Assembly: GCF_024294905.1 (NCBI RefSeq)
Contig: NZ_JANCOC010000012.1
Span: forward strand, 16,360 to 69,496
Length of the DNA: 53,137 nt
Direction: 5' to 3'
Origin: Rothia gullae
GTDB lineage: Bacteria > Actinomycetota > Actinomycetes > Actinomycetales > Micrococcaceae
The notes under the pieces are model-generated. The model did no database searches. It had not been told where the DNA came from and worked only from the letters and a program-made list of their open reading frames with translations. Every line of letters begins with the position of its first letter. Within the stretch, counting starts at the first letter, position 1. The translations under genes were made by a program, and so were the position numbers. Positions 19,487-27,674 of the stretch are shown here, in pieces.

Positions 19487-20344
19487 GTGACCACTCACTC
19501 ACCCAATACCCCGGAGCCGCAGACTACTCCGCTCGCGGCACGGATTCGGCTTGCGCACGCCTACTTCCAGCGTATTGCCGACATGCACTCCATCGATATT
19601 CTGCATGTCAAAGGCTACGCTTTCTCCCAGGAAATTTACCGCAAAGGTAGGTACAGCTCCGACGCTGACTTGCTTGTCCGGCCCTCTCACGTGGACCGTT
19701 TTGTAGAGATTCTTCTGGCAGATGGATGGCGTATTCAAGCACACTTCGAGACAGGCTCTGTGTTCGAGCACGCGATGACGCTCTACCACGCTTCATGGGG
19801 CCTGACTGATATCCATCGTTTCTTCCCCGGTCTAGGACGCCACGGCGATTATGAGAAGGCGTTTAAGCGCGTCTGGGCGGCGCGCAAGACCCGTATGATT
19901 GCTCACCGTCCCTGCACTATCCCCAGCGATTTGGATGCGCGTCTTCTCGTGGTGCTTCACCGCGCCCGCGCGGCATCACGATACAGCGCAGATATCAACT
20001 ATCTGGTCTCTCTGCTCTCCTATAGCGATTGGCAGCGCCTACGAGCCCGCGCCGAGGAGCTTGACTCGTCCCTGGCATATAGTGCGGCCATGGGCGGTCT
20101 GGAGCAGTACCGTAACGACCGCGACTACCTACTGTGGCTGTCAGTCTCCCAGGATGTGCCCCACTACATCCAGTGGATGGGACGCCTGCAGTCGGCGACC
20201 ACCCTGCACGATAAGCTACGCACCCTCAAAAATATTTTCTTTGTCAATAAGGACCATTTGGCGATGCAACTTGGACGCGCCCCCACGAAGGCTGAAATAC
20301 GTGCCAAGTTCTTTGAACGCTTCGGAATCAAGGTGAACAAATGA
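19487..20344 (+). CDS. Nucleotidyltransferase-fold protein (NTP_transf_5-like)
   Basis: A 285-residue cytoplasmic protein. ILHVKGYAFSQEIY followed by GRYSSDADLLVRPSHVDRF (the DxD of a minimal nucleotidyltransferase active site), then EILLADGWRI and WGLTDIHRFF, match the family of uncharacterised nucleotidyltransferases often annotated as NTP_transf_5. The substrate is unknown. In other bacteria this family occurs next to PqqD-like genes in exopolysaccharide and peptide-modification loci; here too it overlaps a PqqD-like gene by ATGA. The GTG at 19487 is preferred over a GTG 18 bases upstream because AAAGG sits five bases before it. A terminator before the gene suggests it has its own promoter. 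Confidence 0.7.
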   Translation: MTTHSPNTPEPQTTPLAARIRLAHAYFQRIADMHSIDILHVKGYAFSQEIYRKGRYSSDADLLVRPSHVDRFVEILLADGWRIQAHFETGSVFEHAMTLYHASWGLTDIHRFFPGLGRHGDYEKAFKRVWAARKTRMIAHRPCTIPSDLDARLLVVLHRARAASRYSADINYLVSLLSYSDWQRLRARAEELDSSLAYSAAMGGLEQYRNDRDYLLWLSVSQDVPHYIQWMGRLQSATTLHDKLRTLKNIFFVNKDHLAMQLGRAPTKAEIRAKFFERFGIKVNK

Positions 20345-20649
20345 GCAATCCAGTAGATTCCCGTCAGACCGTATACGGCATCCCCGAGAATATCGCGTAC
20401 GTTCATTCTGAAGAGTTCGCTAAGTACTCCCCCACGGCAACTTATCTCGCGAATCTTGCCAACGGTGAGCTGTCTGTTCTTCAGGATTCAGCCTCCATTA
20501 TTTGGAGTATTTTTGAGGACCCGATGCCGTTGCAGGACGCTATCGACGTGCTCTGCGAAATGTATGAACAGCCAATAGAGACTATGGGACCGCAGATTGA
20601 GGGTTTTATTCCTGAACTGCTCTCCAAGGGGCTCCTAGAGGCCCGCTAG
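20341..20649 (+). CDS. PqqD-like protein
   Basis: A 102-residue protein with the PqqD pattern: a short N-terminal beta region (RQTVYGIPENIAYVHSEEF), a central VLQDSASIIWSIFEDPMPL, and the helical QDAIDVLCEMYEQP..IEGFIPELLSKGLLEA. PqqD domains bind leader peptides for RiPP-modifying enzymes; stand-alone PqqD-like proteins also occur in exopolysaccharide loci with unknown roles. No radical-SAM enzyme, precursor peptide or peptidase is visible nearby. Its ATG lies within the ATGA overlap with the preceding gene, indicating translational coupling and joint function. It ends before a strong bidirectional terminator. Confidence 0.72.
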   Translation: MSNPVDSRQTVYGIPENIAYVHSEEFAKYSPTATYLANLANGELSVLQDSASIIWSIFEDPMPLQDAIDVLCEMYEQPIETMGPQIEGFIPELLSKGLLEAR

Positions 20650-20667
20650 GCTTCCCAGAAGACACAA

Positions 20668-20711
20668 AGAAGGGGGGGGGTAGAACTTATAGTTCTACCC
20701 CCCCGCCTTCT
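20668..20711. terminator. Bidirectional terminator between convergent genes
   Basis: A very long hairpin: AGAAG, nine G, TAGAAC (20668-20686) against GTTCTA, seven C, GCCTTCT (20692-20711), with a 5-nt loop and a single bulge. It lies between the pqqD-like gene (plus) and the GT4 gene (minus). The G and C homopolymers are also prone to sequencing length error. Confidence 0.85.
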
Positions 20712-20732
20712 TCTATGAGCAGTCTAGCTCTT

Positions 20733-21980
20733 TTAGTCTTCGGGCAAAGCCTGCACGTACATCTTCAGACGGCTGATGAAACGAGCCTCCGAAAAACTGT
20801 CAACGTGCTCACGGATGTAGTCGGCATTCCAGTCGTCCGGGTTGAAAGCCTTAAGAGCTTCCACCAGCTGCTCCACGGTCGGCTGGTTGATGAACATACC
20901 GGTCTTACCTTCCTGAATGGTATCCAGGAAGCCGCCCGCACGGTAGGCAATCACGGCCTTGCCGCTAGCACCCGCTTCCAGCGGAGTAATACCGAAGTCC
21001 TCATAAGAGATAGCCAGCAGTGCCAGGCAGTGACGGTACGCGTAACGAAGCTGCGCGTCCGAAACACCCGAAGCAATACGAACGGTCGGGCCCGCAAGCG
21101 CTTCCAGGCGTTCCTTCTCCGGACCGCGGCCAATCACCAGTAGCTTCTTACCCAACTCATTGCAGGCTTCAACAGCCTTATCAACATTCTTGTAGGGCAG
21201 CAGGCGAGAAACAATCAGGAAATAATCGTCCGATTCGGTGAACTCTTCCAGACCCGGAATAGGCTCAACCGGTGCGGTGGTGTCTACCGAGTGCGGCGGG
21301 AAGAAAATCGGAACATCCTTCTTGCCGTACACCCGCTCAATGCGCTTCTTAATCACGCTCGCGTTCGCCACGTACACCGCCGAGCGGTGAGCCGCCCAGT
21401 GATCCCACAGCATCAGACCGGGACGCAGGGTCTTCAGCAGCAGAGGTACGGGGCCGGTGCTCTTCTCACCCAAGTACTGATCGCTCAGGTACAGCCAACG
21501 CGCCGGCGAATGGCAGTAGATGAACTTACGGCCGGCGAAGTTGAAGCCGTGCGCCCAACCGGTCGTCGACACCACAGCACGCTCAGCCGGCACCTTCAAG
21601 AAAGAAGAAGCAAACGGCAGAATCGGTAGCGCCATGCGGTGGTTACGACGCAGATAACCAATCTTGTTCAAAGGACTCGTGATAATCTTCGCGTCCTTGA
21701 ACTCGGGAAAAGTGCCCTCCGGGTCGTACAGAGTCGTGTAAATCGGTGCTTCCGGGAACGCACGGTGCATTGCCAGGACAACACGCTCCGCACCGCCGCG
21801 CTGAGTCAGGTAGTCGTGGGCAATCGCAATCTCTTCAGTAGCCTCAGGCTTAACCAGCGGCACGTAACGGCGCGCCAGGCGGCCAAGCTTCTTGAGGGTC
21901 TTCGGGATATCCGCGAGCACCGCGTCGGGGTTCTTCAGCCCGGTAAACGGAACGGAGGTCAAGAGCTGAGTGAGTGACAT
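20733..21980 (-). CDS. GT4 glycosyltransferase (mannosyltransferase-like)
   Basis: A 415-residue GT-B enzyme. EIAIAHDYLTQRGGAERVVL near residue 52 is the typical acceptor-domain start of this GT4 subgroup. FIYCHSPARWLYL, PPHSVDTTAPV, FLIVSRLLPYKNVDKAVEA near 253, LLVIGRGPEKERLEAL, and the donor-site ISYEDFGITPLEAGASGKAV near 330 (EDFGxxxxE) follow. Sugar specificity is not readable; close relatives are often annotated as mannosyltransferases. It has a strong AGGAGGAAAAGAAA site. It is the last gene of the long minus-strand run that starts at 32826, 12 bp after the GT2 gene. Confidence 0.85.
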   Translation of the reverse strand: MSLTQLLTSVPFTGLKNPDAVLADIPKTLKKLGRLARRYVPLVKPEATEEIAIAHDYLTQRGGAERVVLAMHRAFPEAPIYTTLYDPEGTFPEFKDAKIITSPLNKIGYLRRNHRMALPILPFASSFLKVPAERAVVSTTGWAHGFNFAGRKFIYCHSPARWLYLSDQYLGEKSTGPVPLLLKTLRPGLMLWDHWAAHRSAVYVANASVIKKRIERVYGKKDVPIFFPPHSVDTTAPVEPIPGLEEFTESDDYFLIVSRLLPYKNVDKAVEACNELGKKLLVIGRGPEKERLEALAGPTVRIASGVSDAQLRYAYRHCLALLAISYEDFGITPLEAGASGKAVIAYRAGGFLDTIQEGKTGMFINQPTVEQLVEALKAFNPDDWNADYIREHVDSFSEARFISRLKMYVQALPED

Positions 21981-21992
21981 TTTCTTTTCCTC

Positions 21993-22940
21993 CTAGAAAA
22001 CTTTCTGAGCTCGCTCAGGATAGTGAATACCGGCGTAAGATGCAGCCTCAACCTGCAAAGCCACAAGCTTCTCAGCCGCCTTAGCAGGCAGCTTGAGCAG
22101 AATCTTATCGCTCGCATCGCCAAGAGCCTTAATGGTCTTCTCGGTGGTAAAACGAGCGAGGGTCTTGACCAAGAAACCCCAGGGACCGGTCGGGTTCGGG
22201 GCAGGGTGCGCCGCATCGCCGTGCTTACGCACGAAGATGGTGCGGGCAGAACCCGAGTGCAGGGCACGCAGGGCACGCACTGCAGTGGTGGTAGCCTCAG
22301 CATAGTGCTTGACCTCAACCTCATCAGAGATGATGATACGGCCACCAGCGTCATGGACCATTTTGCCCATGTCTACGTCTTCCCACCCGTAGAGACGGTA
22401 CCCAGGGTCGTATCCGCCAGTACGGTCAAAGTACTCCGCAGAGATAGAAGAGTTGCCGTTCCAGTACAGCCAACGGCCTTCTTCAGCTACGCTGAGGGCT
22501 CCCTCTTTGAAGCGGGCATCGCGGAAGTTACCGTACACACGAGAATAGGGAGTGTCCGGGTACACGTTCTTCAAGGTACCAATCACACCGTCATAATCCC
22601 GGTGCAGGCGAATCTGCGCCTCGACATAGTCAGCAGCAGGCTCAAGATCGTCATCGCAACGGATGAGGATATCCGCATCAGCCGCACGGTGACCAGCGTT
22701 CAACGCACTGACGCGCCCACGATTCTCCTCGAAAACAATCTTGGTCAAGTTCAGCTTGCCTTCCGCAATGTAGCGGTCAAGCACAGCTTCACTGTTGTCA
22801 ATATCGCCGTCGAGGACCACAATAACCTGGAAGTCCTTCTCGGTCTGGGCGGCAAGCGCATCCAGCGGGTAGTGCAGAATATCTGCACCACCGCGAGAGG
22901 GAATGATAACCGCAGCCTTGTAACGGTGGGTAGTCGTCAT
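21993..22940 (-). CDS. GT2 family glycosyltransferase
   Basis: A 315-residue GT-A enzyme. KAAVIIPSRGGADILHYPLD opens the fold. VVLDGDIDN and NRGRVSALNAGHRAADADIL follow, then the metal/nucleotide motif IRCDDDLEP near residue 95. LYWNGNSSISAEYFDRTGGY and YGWEDVDMG near 180 carry the WED catalytic-base motif of processive and single-step GT2 enzymes. No transmembrane domain is visible, so it probably adds one sugar to a lipid-linked intermediate at the cytoplasmic face. GAAGGAAAATT precedes the ATG. Confidence 0.85.
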   Translation of the reverse strand: MTTTHRYKAAVIIPSRGGADILHYPLDALAAQTEKDFQVIVVLDGDIDNSEAVLDRYIAEGKLNLTKIVFEENRGRVSALNAGHRAADADILIRCDDDLEPAADYVEAQIRLHRDYDGVIGTLKNVYPDTPYSRVYGNFRDARFKEGALSVAEEGRWLYWNGNSSISAEYFDRTGGYDPGYRLYGWEDVDMGKMVHDAGGRIIISDEVEVKHYAEATTTAVRALRALHSGSARTIFVRKHGDAAHPAPNPTGPWGFLVKTLARFTTEKTIKALGDASDKILLKLPAKAAEKLVALQVEAASYAGIHYPERAQKVF

Positions 22941-23004
22941 AATTTTCCTTCGGGTTTGAGCGAGAGGATATACGTTGGGGATGATCTATAGGGTTAGAAG
23001 CACC

Positions 23005-24045
23005 TTAGCGGATAAAACGCTCCAGAATCTCACCAACACGAACCTTACCTGCTTCGGGCGAGTAGTTCTCCTGCCAACTCCAGAACAGCTCGGAGGTCCG
23101 CTCCGCCAGTGCATCCGTATCTTCTCGAAGCTCAGTACCCAGGCTCTTAATAGCCTGCGCAAGAGCTACCGGCTGGTCAGCAGGCACAACGTACGGGTAC
23201 GATGCGCCGCCCAGCACCTCCGACAGAGCACCAGCGTCACTGACGATTACAGGGACGCGTGTGCTCATCGCTTCAGCGACCACCAGGCCAAAGGACTCGG
23301 GGGCAATCGAAGGTACAACGAGCATGTCGATGTCACCGAAAAGACGGTCCGGGGTAGTCCAGCCCAAACGAGTGCTGAAGGTGGCGACACGAGCTAGCGC
23401 CTCCTCAACCTCAGCTCGTTCTTCGTCAGATGCGAAGACAGGCTCGCCGCCAATCACCAGGTCGTATTCAATGCCGTTAGAGTTCAAGGAACTCATCGCC
23501 TGGCACAGGGTCGCAATGCCCTTAGACGGAGTCAAACGCCCCAGGTAACCGATGCGGAGGCGGCGCTCCCCCACACGGTGATCCAGCTCGGTGGATACGC
23601 CGCTAACCCAGTTTGCGAAAACCTCACTGCCAGGGCAGGCACGCGCCACATAGCGGCTCGGAACCAAGGTGACAGATGCCTTACGACGGGCAAAGGGTAC
23701 GAGCTTCGCGTTCACGCCGGTAGGAAGCTGGTGCAGGTGCACGATGCGGTTCTTACGACCGCCCGTTGCCGCTGCGGGAACCATACCGTTACACCACAGC
23801 AGAACATCCTTGTGGCGAGCGTGCCAGCTACGCAGAGCTACCATGTACTGAGCGCGGTTCTTAGCTGGCAGTACCACACGCGCAAAACCTTCATCCGCAG
23901 CAGCATCTACAAGCTGCTTCGGCTCGGAAGGCCCCACAATAGTGACCTTGTAGCCAAGACTACGGGCTGCGCGGGCGATATTCAGAAGCATAATCTCACC
24001 GCCACCCATGTCACCGTTATTGGTGGCGATGTAAAGTTCTTTCAT
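23005..24045 (-). CDS. GT4 glycosyltransferase
   Basis: A 346-residue GT-B enzyme. ATNNGDMGGGEIMLLNIARA at the N-terminus is the glycine-rich acceptor-domain loop. IVHLHQLPTGVNAK, VPSRYVARAC, LRIGYLGRLTPSKGIATL near 170 and VVPSIAPESFGLVVAEAMST near 262 (PESFGLVxxE donor site) define the GT4 family. Its ATG at 24045 overlaps the stop of the polymerase gene by 4 bases, so translation of the two is coupled. Sugar specificity is not readable. Confidence 0.84.
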   Translation of the reverse strand: MKELYIATNNGDMGGGEIMLLNIARAARSLGYKVTIVGPSEPKQLVDAAADEGFARVVLPAKNRAQYMVALRSWHARHKDVLLWCNGMVPAAATGGRKNRIVHLHQLPTGVNAKLVPFARRKASVTLVPSRYVARACPGSEVFANWVSGVSTELDHRVGERRLRIGYLGRLTPSKGIATLCQAMSSLNSNGIEYDLVIGGEPVFASDEERAEVEEALARVATFSTRLGWTTPDRLFGDIDMLVVPSIAPESFGLVVAEAMSTRVPVIVSDAGALSEVLGGASYPYVVPADQPVALAQAIKSLGTELREDTDALAERTSELFWSWQENYSPEAGKVRVGEILERFIR

Positions 24046-25469
24046 CGTTGTACTTTCCTCGCCTGCTGACGGATAGAAGCGACGTTATAGGAATAGTTGG
24101 GATTCGAAGAGGATCGATTAGCTACAGGCGCTACAGTAATGTTTGTGTCCTCGGTGATTACTTCCGGCACAACTGCAACGGTTTTCTCCTGTCCCTGCAA
24201 GGAGTCTGGCTGGTTCTTCGCCAGGGTAGCCAGCGTGGCTTCAATACGGCCGCGGTCTGAGGCATCCAGCTTATCATCAGGGTTTAGGTACAGCAGTGCC
24301 AGGCCCACCGTAATAGCCCAAGGTACAGTCAAGATAACCTCACCTAGACGTTCCGAGGTAATAAGAATAATCACCATCGTTGCTTCCGCAATCACGATTC
24401 TGGGTACACGCGGTTGTTTCCAAAAGAAAGTCACACTAACCATGAGACTCACAATGACAATCATGTATACCCAACCCCCCTCCTGCACTAGCGTCATGTA
24501 GGAGTTGTGGAAGTAGAAGTATCGGTTCTGGATAGGGACCTGTGCAGTACCCAGCCCGCCACCGTACCAAGGGACCACATCGATCATACGATACATTGCC
24601 TCGTCAATTCGCTGACGCAGAAGATCGCTACCGAGTCGGTCGGCGAAGGCACCGGCACGCGCGAAGTTGTCCTCTAGGAAGTTCACTCCTAGGTAGAATA
24701 GGTACGCCAAAATAGCTTTACCTAAAAGGTTCAGCCGATGAGAAAAATACAGCCACAAGATGGCAAATGCGTAGGCCGCAAGGGAGGTTCGGGAACCAGT
24801 CAACCACAGCATTCCGGAAGTAATACAAATAGCAATGACTCGGTGTTTCGTTTTCTGGACCATAGCCACAAATAGAAAACCGAAAAGCGCATAGTACAAA
24901 CCCGACTGGTTCTTATCGTTCAACCAACCGGTTAGCACACCACCATATGTATCCGGAGCAATACGCGTGTAGAACCCAATGAAGTTAAACAGCAGGCCAA
25001 AGGCCACGCCGAACAGCAGAGATCGCACGTCAATCTTCTTCTGCGCAATCTGTAGCGCAAGTAGCACCACAATTGCCATACGAACCGCACGGCGAATAGC
25101 ATACTCAATAGGGAAGTTGTTAAAAGCTAGTGTCTCAAAGAGTGCCCAGCCGATTGCCAATAACAGGATTGCGAAGAACAGGCTGTTGTGCGGATTCTCA
25201 ATCTTCGCGGGACGAGTCAGGTTGACGAGTACTAGGACCATCACCACGACGGTACCCACAGGGAGAGCGAAGAACGCCGTGGTAATACCGATAAAAATCA
25301 GTCCAAACCCTGCCCAGAAGTCAAGCATTGACAGTTTCGAAACACTACTAGCAAGGTATTTCGCTTCAGCCTTCGCTACCTGTCCAAAACGAGTAGCATT
25401 GCTCGAAGAGGTACCTGCGGAAGCTGGATACTTAGTTCCAGATGCAGGTTGAGAGTGAGCTACAGTCAT
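24042..25469 (-). CDS. Wzy-like O-antigen polymerase/ligase-family membrane protein
   Basis: A 475-residue polytopic membrane protein with about 10-12 hydrophobic helices between residues 48 and 400 and hydrophilic tails. The GSRTSLAAYAFAILW helix and the large extracellular loop with YFYFHNSYMTLVQEGGW near 320 match the Wzy_C pattern of O-antigen ligases and polymerases. In a BY-kinase-containing locus it is the natural candidate for the repeat-unit polymerase, acting at the outer face of the membrane. It overlaps the genes on both sides by ATGA. The C-terminal 70 residues are polar and look disordered. Confidence 0.82.
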   Translation of the reverse strand: MTVAHSQPASGTKYPASAGTSSSNATRFGQVAKAEAKYLASSVSKLSMLDFWAGFGLIFIGITTAFFALPVGTVVVMVLVLVNLTRPAKIENPHNSLFFAILLLAIGWALFETLAFNNFPIEYAIRRAVRMAIVVLLALQIAQKKIDVRSLLFGVAFGLLFNFIGFYTRIAPDTYGGVLTGWLNDKNQSGLYYALFGFLFVAMVQKTKHRVIAICITSGMLWLTGSRTSLAAYAFAILWLYFSHRLNLLGKAILAYLFYLGVNFLEDNFARAGAFADRLGSDLLRQRIDEAMYRMIDVVPWYGGGLGTAQVPIQNRYFYFHNSYMTLVQEGGWVYMIVIVSLMVSVTFFWKQPRVPRIVIAEATMVIILITSERLGEVILTVPWAITVGLALLYLNPDDKLDASDRGRIEATLATLAKNQPDSLQGQEKTVAVVPEVITEDTNITVAPVANRSSSNPNYSYNVASIRQQARKVQR

Positions 25470-26581
25470 TTCTTCTCCAAAGTACGAGCGTATATCTCAG
25501 TAGTTTGAGCAGCCATCTGCTCATTCGAACTCCAGGTGAAAGGCTCAGCCTCACCCTTCTGCAGCTGCGCACGCATAGCCTGCAGAACATCCTGAGTCAG
25601 GGTTGCGCTCTGGCGGTCCACCAGCTCGTCGGCACCCAAAATCTCCGGGTTACCACCCACAGCGGTAGCGACCGTCTTCAGACCAGCAGCCTTAGCATCC
25701 AGCAGAGTGTAGGAACAGTTCTCCCACACCGACAGCTGAACAATCATGTCGCTACGGCCCATCGCCTCAATCGGGTTAACAAAGTCGCTGAAGGTCACCG
25801 AATCACCCAGGTTCAGACGCTGAGCCTGAGCCCTCAACTCGGACGCCAAATCACCAGAGCCCGCAATCTCAAGATGAGCCTGCGGGTAATCAGCACGAAG
25901 GTGCGCAAAAGCATCCAGTAGCACGTCAATACCCTTCTCAGGGGACAGACGGGACAGCGAGAGAATACGCGGACCTCTCTCTACGGGAACACGCTGCTGC
26001 TCAACAGCCGCGTGTACCTCGGGGATATCCACGCCGTTGTACACCAGCTCCACGCCACGAGCGCCCCACTTGACACGCATCTGATCAGCGGTAGAACGAG
26101 AAACAGCAATCGCCTGATCGGTACCCCACAGACGCACACGATGCACGGTCTCCATAAGCTTAGAACGCCAGGAGCTACCGTGGTACACCGAGTCATTACC
26201 GGCAATACCGTGCTCAGTGGTCAGAAGCTTCGGCACGCAGGTGCCACGCTTGATAACGCTACGGATGCGTAGAGCGTTGACTACAGCGGTGGCGACAACA
26301 TCCGCATACGCCAGGTGGCTGTGTACAATATCCGGGCGGATCTGCTCAACAGCCTTCTGCAAAGAAGCAAAGGAAGTCTTAAAACCGTAGTCGGGACCGA
26401 ACTCAGCTTTGATGACGGTGACGCCCAGTTCCTCGAGGCGGCTCGTGAGCTTACCCTCGGGCGCGAGAACCACCATGTTAAAGCCGGGGAGCCCGGCACG
26501 CACCATATCGACAACGTGCCGAGCTACTCCCCCAAAATCGGGAACCGGAACAACCCATAGAGCCGTTGGTGTAGAGGTCAT
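25466..26581 (-). CDS. GT4 glycosyltransferase
   Basis: A 371-residue GT-B enzyme. WVVPVPDFGGVARHVVDMVR at the N-terminus is the glycine-rich acceptor loop. DIVHSHLAYADVVA near 83, LTTEHGIAG, VYNGVDIPEVH and ILSLSRLSPEKGIDVLLDAF near 200 follow. The donor-site segment VWENCSYTLLDAKAAGLKTV near 285 has D where GT4 enzymes usually have the second E of ExxxxxxxE, a divergence worth noting. Flanked by ATGA overlaps with the polymerase and the acyltransferase, so it is part of one tightly packed operon. Confidence 0.83.
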   Translation of the reverse strand: MTSTPTALWVVPVPDFGGVARHVVDMVRAGLPGFNMVVLAPEGKLTSRLEELGVTVIKAEFGPDYGFKTSFASLQKAVEQIRPDIVHSHLAYADVVATAVVNALRIRSVIKRGTCVPKLLTTEHGIAGNDSVYHGSSWRSKLMETVHRVRLWGTDQAIAVSRSTADQMRVKWGARGVELVYNGVDIPEVHAAVEQQRVPVERGPRILSLSRLSPEKGIDVLLDAFAHLRADYPQAHLEIAGSGDLASELRAQAQRLNLGDSVTFSDFVNPIEAMGRSDMIVQLSVWENCSYTLLDAKAAGLKTVATAVGGNPEILGADELVDRQSATLTQDVLQAMRAQLQKGEAEPFTWSSNEQMAAQTTEIYARTLEKK

Positions 26582-27663
26582 ACCTTAGTCAACTTTCGAG
26601 TGAGGAAAGAACGGAAGGATGCAGAAACCTTAGTTTCAATGGAAATATGCACCAGGTAGGCGAAGCAAATCACCAAAACCAATGCGATGATGCGTGAACC
26701 CCATGGACCGGCTACCGGGTAGAACAGGTCCAGCAACATATAGCCAACCATTGCGTGCCCCAGGTACAGGGGGTAGGAGATACGACCCAGGAAGTTCAGC
26801 GGACCCCTCGAAAGTACCGGAACGTTCTTCAGATATACAACGATGAAGAACACCAGACTAATCAGTGCCACACCGATTCCATGAGCAAAATCATGCATCA
26901 GCGCCGCGTTGAGGGAAGCCAGAATCGCAAAGTAGGGAATATGCCGGGTGAACTTTCGATCATGGCTGTACATGAAGAACACCATGCCCAAGCTAAAGAG
27001 CGAAGAATGTTCCGCAACCGCAGCCCACACAATCATCTTCGGAGCTCCGCCGAGAGAAGCCTCCGGGTGGAAAAGCAGACACAGAGCCGTACCGATAACC
27101 GACCAGGTGAGCAGAATCGTAGTCAGCTCCCCACGGTAAATCTTTCCCTTCCGGATAATCAGGTACAGGGCAACCATCACATAGAACTGCAGTTCCACTG
27201 CCAGCGTCCAGTACACCTGATCTACGTTATCCACACGCAGGAAGCGTTGCAGCATCGTCGTGTTAATCAGGGTCTGCGGAATCGTAATATGGCGTCCGGG
27301 GTTTCCGTAGATGAAATACACCAGAGCCGACACAGCCAGTGCAAACCAATAGGTCGGGTAGATACGAGAAAAACGCGAAATCGCGAACTTCAGCGCCGAC
27401 CCGCTCTTGATGGCGCTGAGCAGGATCACGAAACCAGAAATGATGAAAAAGAGCTGGACACCCAACTCGCCAAGGGCGATGTCATAGGGCGAAGGAGCAG
27501 TCCGCGGATAGTTCTCCGTAGCGGGAACACCCAGGTGATAAATCACCACGGTAATGGCAGCCAGGCCACGAAACCCGTCCAGCTCCCGGAAACGCCCGGG
27601 AGTGATGAAGTCCTGATCTAGAACTTCACCCTCCCGAGCTTTTACGGTCTGAGACTTGGCCAT
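26578..27663 (-). CDS. Acyltransferase 3 family membrane O-acyltransferase (OafA-like)
   Basis: A 361-residue integral membrane protein with about ten helices. The family hallmarks are present: RELDGFRGLAAITVVIYHLG near the N-terminus, VQLFFIISGFVILL, SRFSRIYPTYWFAL and VYWTLAVELQFYVMVALYL. Such proteins O-acylate (often O-acetylate) sugars of surface polymers at the membrane. The ATG at 27663 (MAKSQTVKAREGE) is preferred to the GTG at 27684, because AGGA lies upstream and it avoids overlap with the NeuB-fusion stop. The 3' end overlaps the next GT4 gene by ATGA. Confidence 0.87.
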   Translation of the reverse strand: MAKSQTVKAREGEVLDQDFITPGRFRELDGFRGLAAITVVIYHLGVPATENYPRTAPSPYDIALGELGVQLFFIISGFVILLSAIKSGSALKFAISRFSRIYPTYWFALAVSALVYFIYGNPGRHITIPQTLINTTMLQRFLRVDNVDQVYWTLAVELQFYVMVALYLIIRKGKIYRGELTTILLTWSVIGTALCLLFHPEASLGGAPKMIVWAAVAEHSSLFSLGMVFFMYSHDRKFTRHIPYFAILASLNAALMHDFAHGIGVALISLVFFIVVYLKNVPVLSRGPLNFLGRISYPLYLGHAMVGYMLLDLFYPVAGPWGSRIIALVLVICFAYLVHISIETKVSASFRSFLTRKLTKV

Positions 27664-27674
27664 AGATGCCGGTC

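Noticed and set aside
22023..22991. Plus-strand open frame of about 320 codons
   Set aside because: Antisense to the GT2 gene at 21993-22940, which has the DDD and WED motifs. The plus frame has no recognisable features.
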